Assembly: GCA_964523795.1 (NCBI GenBank)
Contig: CAZGAO010000073.1
Coordinates: 1-26,246, forward strand
DNA: 26,246 nt
Reading direction: 5' to 3'
Source of the DNA: SABY01 sp964523795
Lineage (GTDB): Bacteria > Bacteroidota > Bacteroidia > Bacteroidales > 4484-276
Shown piece by piece: positions 22,367 to 26,246 of this stretch. Position 1 is the stretch's first letter. Each line of letters opens with the position of its first letter. Under the pieces are notes generated by a model. It was not told where the DNA came from. It searched no databases and saw only the letters and a list, made by a program, of their open reading frames with translations. A program made the position numbers and the translations under genes.

Positions 22367-24202
22367 TTACTCATACCCAATAACTGCTGGTTTTCCAATA
22401 TCAAAATCCTGATAGCCAAAATCAGTGGTTTTAAAGGCATTCGATTTAAATTCATTTTGTCCAACACCTGGTATGGTGGGATAATAGGACAGGGATATTT
22501 GAAAAGTATTGATGACCAGAAAATCGTTTTTAACCAAAAGACCCAGCCCGATTTGGGAATAGACCCTGCTCTTGCGAAAGCCCGTTTCCTCATCGCCAAG
22601 CATACCGAGCGAAATGGTAAAATAGGGGCCAAAGCGAAAACCCAGCAAATTCCAGGGTGCGTACATTTGGGTTTGCAGGCCAAGGGTTATTCGGCTGGTT
22701 CCCGAAACCGAGGTGCTGTTGAAACCATCCAGACCTTCCTCTCCGCTCAATGTAAGGCTATCGCTAACAAAGCGATTGATGCCGAGGGTTAGCTGGGGCT
22801 TGATAAATTGTCGCATTTTCCAGGATCCCAGTTCAAAGAGCCGTGTAAAATAGTGCAAACCTGTGCTAACAACCCCTTGTTCGACATTTGCAGAACGCAA
22901 AAATATTCCGGATTGCAGGGTGTAACTCAGATAGCCCCATGGGTGGTAATTGCCAAACGAAAAGCCCGCCCCGAGATAGGTACGTCCATAATTTCGCTTT
23001 CGCTGATAGCCGCCCGTGATATTGTAATATTTGCCCACAGGCACATCCTCGGTAAGGCCGAAATTATAAATGTAGTGGTCGCGAACATATTTCCGGGTTG
23101 AAATCCCCAGGCTGCCCATAAAAAATTGCTCGTTAGAATAAAGGTTTAAAGTGTCCAGGCTTTCAACAGGCTGATTGAGGTAGTGCTCGCGATAATAGCG
23201 AAGGGTGGCGATAAGGCTGGTGCTTCTCAACGACTCGTTTTTGAACATAGATAAGGGGATGGCATATCCCAGCCAATAATCCTGCTTGTTAAATTTAAGT
23301 CGGAAGTTTTGATAATAAGATTGTGCATCGCGCATGGAATCTTTGCGCATCTGCTGACCAAAAAGCACCCCGCCAGCCCATCGGGTGTAGGCAGAAAAGA
23401 AGCTGCGGTCGAGCGAAAAACTCTGACTGTAATTGTTTTCGCGATCCCGTGCATAGTCGAAGTTGGCGGTAATGTAGGTGTTGCGGATATTGGGAATGAA
23501 ATAGTTGGTTTGGTACGTGTTATCGCCAGTGCCATGATACCAGGTGTAATCGTTGGTGAAACGGTGCCCCAGACCCACAAAGTTCTTTTCGACAAGGTTG
23601 ATGTTTAGCTTGCCCAGGCTTGAATTGGTTCGGGGAAGCAGACTCCAGTTGTCCAGCTCGCGAATAAAAATATCCACCGAGTCAGAGTCAGGTAAAGTAT
23701 TCGAGAAATAAAAGGCGACATCGTGCACATATTCCTGTTTGCGCACCAGGCGTTCCGATTCCTCCACCAGCAGCGAATCGAAATCCTGGTTTTCGCGCAC
23801 AAGCAAAAGATTGCGAATGGTCATATCCATGGATTTGATGTGGAGGGTGTTTCCCGTTTTTGTCAGGAAATTGCGATTTACGCGCAGGGTATCATCCATC
23901 GAGTAGCCAAAGGGATCGAGTACTTCGATGCGGATATTGCGGATGGTTTTGCCCTCGAAGCCCGCGTAGGATTGCCCCGAGTGTTTTTTGACTGAGGGTT
24001 CTTTGCTTGACTTTTCAGGGCTGGATTGAAATATCAAGCCATAGATAAAATTGGTAAACTTACTTCGTTTGGAGTAGTCTTCGATTCTATCATAGATGTT
24101 GGTCGAATCAATTTTAGCAGGTTTTTCCTGGGCTACACCCACCTGCAAATTCAAAACCAATAGCAGAAAAAAAACAACTATTTTTATAAATCGCGTGGGC
24201 AT
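22367..24202 (-). CDS. POTRA-plus-barrel outer-membrane protein (Omp85-like)
   Basis: This 611-residue protein has a signal peptide (MPTRFIKIVVFF onward, cleavage near GVAQ at 25). A periplasmic part contains a POTRA-like unit: FEGKTIRNIRIEVLDPFG at 82-99, then TKTGNTLHIKSMDMTIRNLLL and an SVDIFIRELDNWS strand to about 187. A long series of barrel strands follows (LNINLVEKNFVGLGHRFTNDYTWYHG, TYLGAGFSFGNYHPWGY, FRFGPYFTISLG). This fits an Omp85/BamA-like assembly or transport protein with a shortened POTRA region. I chose 24202 rather than 24253 because a -7 box at 24261-24268 would put the transcription start at about 24254, leaving no leader for the longer form. It precedes no obvious partner gene; function is inferred. 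Confidence 0.8.
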   Translation of the reverse strand: MPTRFIKIVVFFLLLVLNLQVGVAQEKPAKIDSTNIYDRIEDYSKRSKFTNFIYGLIFQSSPEKSSKEPSVKKHSGQSYAGFEGKTIRNIRIEVLDPFGYSMDDTLRVNRNFLTKTGNTLHIKSMDMTIRNLLLVRENQDFDSLLVEESERLVRKQEYVHDVAFYFSNTLPDSDSVDIFIRELDNWSLLPRTNSSLGKLNINLVEKNFVGLGHRFTNDYTWYHGTGDNTYQTNYFIPNIRNTYITANFDYARDRENNYSQSFSLDRSFFSAYTRWAGGVLFGQQMRKDSMRDAQSYYQNFRLKFNKQDYWLGYAIPLSMFKNESLRSTSLIATLRYYREHYLNQPVESLDTLNLYSNEQFFMGSLGISTRKYVRDHYIYNFGLTEDVPVGKYYNITGGYQRKRNYGRTYLGAGFSFGNYHPWGYLSYTLQSGIFLRSANVEQGVVSTGLHYFTRLFELGSWKMRQFIKPQLTLGINRFVSDSLTLSGEEGLDGFNSTSVSGTSRITLGLQTQMYAPWNLLGFRFGPYFTISLGMLGDEETGFRKSRVYSQIGLGLLVKNDFLVINTFQISLSYYPTIPGVGQNEFKSNAFKTTDFGYQDFDIGKPAVIGYE

Positions 24203-24260
24203 CAATTTGGCTTTCTGGTTTTGTTTTATTAGCAATAATTTCTGAAACTTCAATTGGTGT

Positions 24261-24268
24261 CAAAGCTA
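24261..24268 (-). promoter_or_regulatory. candidate -7 promoter box of the POTRA-barrel gene
   Basis: On the minus strand this reads TAGCTTTG, a perfect TAnnTTTG, 58 bases before the ATG at 24202 but only 7 before the ATG at 24253. Its position therefore supports the shorter protein. Confidence 0.5.
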
Positions 24269-24334
24269 TAAAATTTTACATAGATGCCCGCTAAAACAAT
24301 TATCAGGTTAGCCTGTACGATTCATAAGCCCATC

Positions 24335-25675
24335 TTAATAGTTGATCTCCCCTTCTTGTGTCGAGTATAGATAGTAGGCCTTGCCTGGCAATAGATCACC
24401 AATGGTGTTGATGGTGAATTCGGGCCAGTAAACGCCTGTTCCGGCTATATCTTTTACTATGACCAATCCCTCGAAGTTTTCAAAAAGCAAGTCAACAGCA
24501 TAAGGTTCTGAGCTTAGCACAGGTATCATGTTCCATCCCTGGCGGATTGGAACGCCTATGGTTTCGGCATCCATTCCGTTGATGGTAAGGCTGGCAGCTT
24601 CACTCATAAATATCGAATAACCCTGTGCTGGATTCCAGTTTTGCAGTGTGGCAATACTTTGCTGTGGCCAATACATGTTTCCCTCACTGTTTTGCATCAT
24701 TACAAACTGGCCAGTGATGGGCAAAAGCATTTCGGATAATTGCAGATTGGCGGGTACAATATGGCTCGAAATGCCGCTCCATCCTGCTGGCAGGTTTAGC
24801 GTTTGACTGATTAGTGGCAGGCTTCCCGGGAAACCAAAGGCGGTAGTTTCGCCAGGCAGATCAGCCAGAAAATTTGCGTTGCCAGTCTCGCGATTCAGAA
24901 GGCGCAACTGTGGCCCTTCGTTTTTTTCGTAGGCAGCCAAATAAATTTGGTCAGCCGATACATCGTAAGCCATGCCCTGGGGCGAATCGCCATCAAAACC
25001 GGCAGCACCCACCAGGTCAAAATCCAGGGTGCTGATATTGAGTTTATAAATATTGTCATCCGCAATATCAAAAAACCATAAGATTCCCATATTGTCGAAG
25101 GTGCCGCTGATTACCGCCGATAGACCCGTTGCAAAAACTACATTGGTCGAGCCATCCGTGGTATCAATTTGGTAAACATTGGACACCAGGCCATTGGTGG
25201 CTACTCCATAAAACTCGCCGCTAAGGCGATGGATGGCCAAAACGCTCCATATCCCGCCTTCGATGGGTATCGGGACTTGCACTACTGCTTCAGATGATGC
25301 GTTGCTGATATCGATCTTGCGAAGCATATTGCTGATAATATCGATGGTATATAAATGCTGGTCATCCTCAGGATGAAAATCGCCGCTGGTGGCTTGGGTG
25401 TTTAAGTTTCCTATTACTTGGCTTGCCAGCGTATCTTCATATTGCAAGCTATAAAGCTTGTTATTCCACACATTATTGCCATAAGCCACGCTTCCTTTAG
25501 CCCAATCGATTTGAGAATATGACGAACGCTCGATAGCATCTGGAGCGGCAAACTGAAGGGAAAATGTTTTGGTGGTTTCTCCAGTCTTATTTTGGTCTTG
25601 CGAAAAAACTGCTTGCGAGCAAGATATGCTTCCAAAATATATAAAGATTAATAAATAAGTAATGAAAGATTTCAT
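24335..25675 (-). CDS. secreted propeller protein with duplicated GW/YWP module
   Basis: This 446-residue protein has an N-terminal hydrophobic signal (MKSFITYLLIFIYFGSISCS; a Cys at 19 could be lipidated but the lipobox is poor, and cleavage near VFSQ is an alternative). Residues about 55-290 show short repeated strands (NKLYSLQY, DQHLYTIDIISNMLRKID, DNIYKLNISTLDFDLVG, DQIYLAAYEKN) suggesting a beta-propeller. The last 150 residues contain two copies of one module: PAGWSGIS to MYWPQQSIATL..W.PAQGYSI (296-355) and RQGWNMIPV to VYWPEFTINTIGDLLPGKAYYL (378-436). This pair is known to me from Bacteroidota surface proteins. There is no T9SS sorting domain and the protein ends in EINY soon after the second module. 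Role unknown. Confidence 0.75.
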   Translation of the reverse strand: MKSFITYLLIFIYFGSISCSQAVFSQDQNKTGETTKTFSLQFAAPDAIERSSYSQIDWAKGSVAYGNNVWNNKLYSLQYEDTLASQVIGNLNTQATSGDFHPEDDQHLYTIDIISNMLRKIDISNASSEAVVQVPIPIEGGIWSVLAIHRLSGEFYGVATNGLVSNVYQIDTTDGSTNVVFATGLSAVISGTFDNMGILWFFDIADDNIYKLNISTLDFDLVGAAGFDGDSPQGMAYDVSADQIYLAAYEKNEGPQLRLLNRETGNANFLADLPGETTAFGFPGSLPLISQTLNLPAGWSGISSHIVPANLQLSEMLLPITGQFVMMQNSEGNMYWPQQSIATLQNWNPAQGYSIFMSEAASLTINGMDAETIGVPIRQGWNMIPVLSSEPYAVDLLFENFEGLVIVKDIAGTGVYWPEFTINTIGDLLPGKAYYLYSTQEGEINY

Positions 25676-25797
25676 GATGGTATTTTTTTAAGTTAATAAA
25701 AGATAGAAATAAAACAATACAAATTAACAAATGATTTAGAAAATGGCCTTATCTGCTCCCTATCTTTTTTAAATTTTTATACTTTTAATAAAAAGAA

Positions 25798-25824
25798 AAA
25801 GGAGCACTGAATCAGCACTCCTTT
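25798..25824 (-). terminator. rho-independent terminator after exbD
   Basis: AAAGGAG (25798-25804) pairs with CTCCTTT (25818-25824), with an inner CTG/CAG stem. Read on the minus strand, the hairpin is followed by a T-rich run (TTTTTCTTTTT). It lies about 30 bases beyond the exbD stop codon. Confidence 0.8.
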
Positions 25825-25853
25825 CAAAACTTATTAACCATAAAAACAAAAAA

Positions 25854-26246
25854 TCAATACAATTTCCCAAAATTAATTTTACCCACTTTACGTGTGGAGT
25901 AGTTAATTTTGAAAGCTCCTGATTTTCTTAGTTCTTGCTTTACATCGGTAACGATGCCCATGCGGATATTCTGATCCACTTTGAGCGATGTGGTGATATA
26001 GCGTCTTTCTTCTTCCTTACGCGCCTGGCGTTCGGAGGTAATAAAGGCTGGAATATCAACCACCCGGGCAAACTGATCGTTAAGCTGGATACGGGGCTTG
26101 GAGCCATACAAATTCGACCTTTTGGGTTCGCCTATGTAGATGTAGCTCACCAGCGATTTTTTTTCCAGCTTTTGTACTTCGGTAGCTTCCGGAGGAACGA
26201 TGGTTACGATAAGGGTTACCTCGCGCATTACTGTTGTTACCATAAA
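25854..26246 (-). CDS. exbD: ExbD/TolR-family biopolymer transport protein, C-terminal part
   Basis: This frame runs off the right edge of the window, so the protein is 5'-partial, with 130 residues visible. It opens with FMVTTVMREVTLIVTIVPPEA, the end of the single transmembrane helix and the start of the periplasmic domain in Bacteroidota ExbD. The visible periplasmic domain has EVQKLEKKSLVSYIYIG, a PRIQLNDQFARV strand, and TTSLKVDQNIRMGIVTDVKQELRKS, which is the ExbD/TolR core where the Asp follows the SLK strand. ExbD works with ExbB to couple the proton gradient to TonB-dependent uptake. ExbB and TonB are not in the window. The internal ATG at 26243 is within the transmembrane region and is not the start. 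A strong terminator follows. Confidence 0.88.
   Translation of the reverse strand, partial: FMVTTVMREVTLIVTIVPPEATEVQKLEKKSLVSYIYIGEPKRSNLYGSKPRIQLNDQFARVVDIPAFITSERQARKEEERRYITTSLKVDQNIRMGIVTDVKQELRKSGAFKINYSTRKVGKINFGKLY

Noticed and set aside
24202..24253. longer start of the POTRA-barrel protein at 24253
   Set aside because: The best promoter box lies only seven bases upstream of it, and the extra residues precede an otherwise standard signal peptide.

Overview
The window looks like a chromosomal segment of an anaerobic or facultatively anaerobic member of the Bacteroidota. The evidence is a type IX secretion (T9SS) C-terminal sorting domain on a chitinase, a DUF4249-type lipoprotein, a Bacteroidota-style ExbD, many signal-peptide outer-membrane barrels, a LytS/LytTR two-component pair with TPRs, and -7 promoter boxes of the Bacteroidota form TAnnTTTG upstream of several genes. 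Shine-Dalgarno sequences are mostly weak. A HydG radical-SAM maturase points to [FeFe]-hydrogenase metabolism. No rRNA, tRNA or CRISPR was seen.

Layout. 1-1267: intergenic repeats, then a minus-strand DUF4249-like lipoprotein. 1419-5895: plus-strand unit panB, an RluA-family pseudouridine synthase, and a translationally coupled 946-aa protein joining a gluzincin-like HExxH domain, a TolB-like propeller and a C-terminal barrel. 6006-6162: first copy of a MITE-like repeat. 6197-7657: T9SS-exported GH18 chitinase (minus). 7850-9032: an Xre/RES toxin-antitoxin pair followed by what looks like a collapsed higBA locus and a strong terminator. 9118-12649 (minus): a small secreted protein, then a LytTR response regulator and its TPR sensor kinase. 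12876-14607 (plus): an unknown 117-aa protein, a small outer-membrane barrel and a YqhA/UPF0114 membrane protein. 14698-14872: a foldback element. 14999-16366 (minus): a DUF234-type ATPase with a perfect 18+1+18 palindrome just upstream. 16465-19421 (minus): a two-gene operon of a FadL/PorV-like barrel and a ComEA-like helix-hairpin-helix protein with a barrel. 19506-19969: a mosaic of repeats including the second MITE copy. 19984-20364: a small STAS/SpoIIAA-like protein. 20788-22215: hydG. 22367-26246 (minus): a POTRA-plus-barrel protein, a secreted propeller protein with a duplicated GW/YWP module, and the C-terminal part of an ExbD.

How the genes work together. Most of the window is cell-envelope housekeeping with one metabolic unit (panB), one sensory unit (kinase/regulator) and one hydrogenase-maturation gene. 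Accessory content is concentrated at 7.8-9.0 kb (toxin-antitoxin), 14.7-16.4 kb (foldback repeat plus DUF234 ATPase) and 19.5-20.0 kb (repeat mosaic). The less ordinary items are the metalloprotease/propeller/barrel fusion, the palindrome at the DUF234 ATPase, the in-frame collapsed HigA, the HhH-barrel operon and the repeat families. I did not find a clear-cut new multi-gene defence or mobile system.
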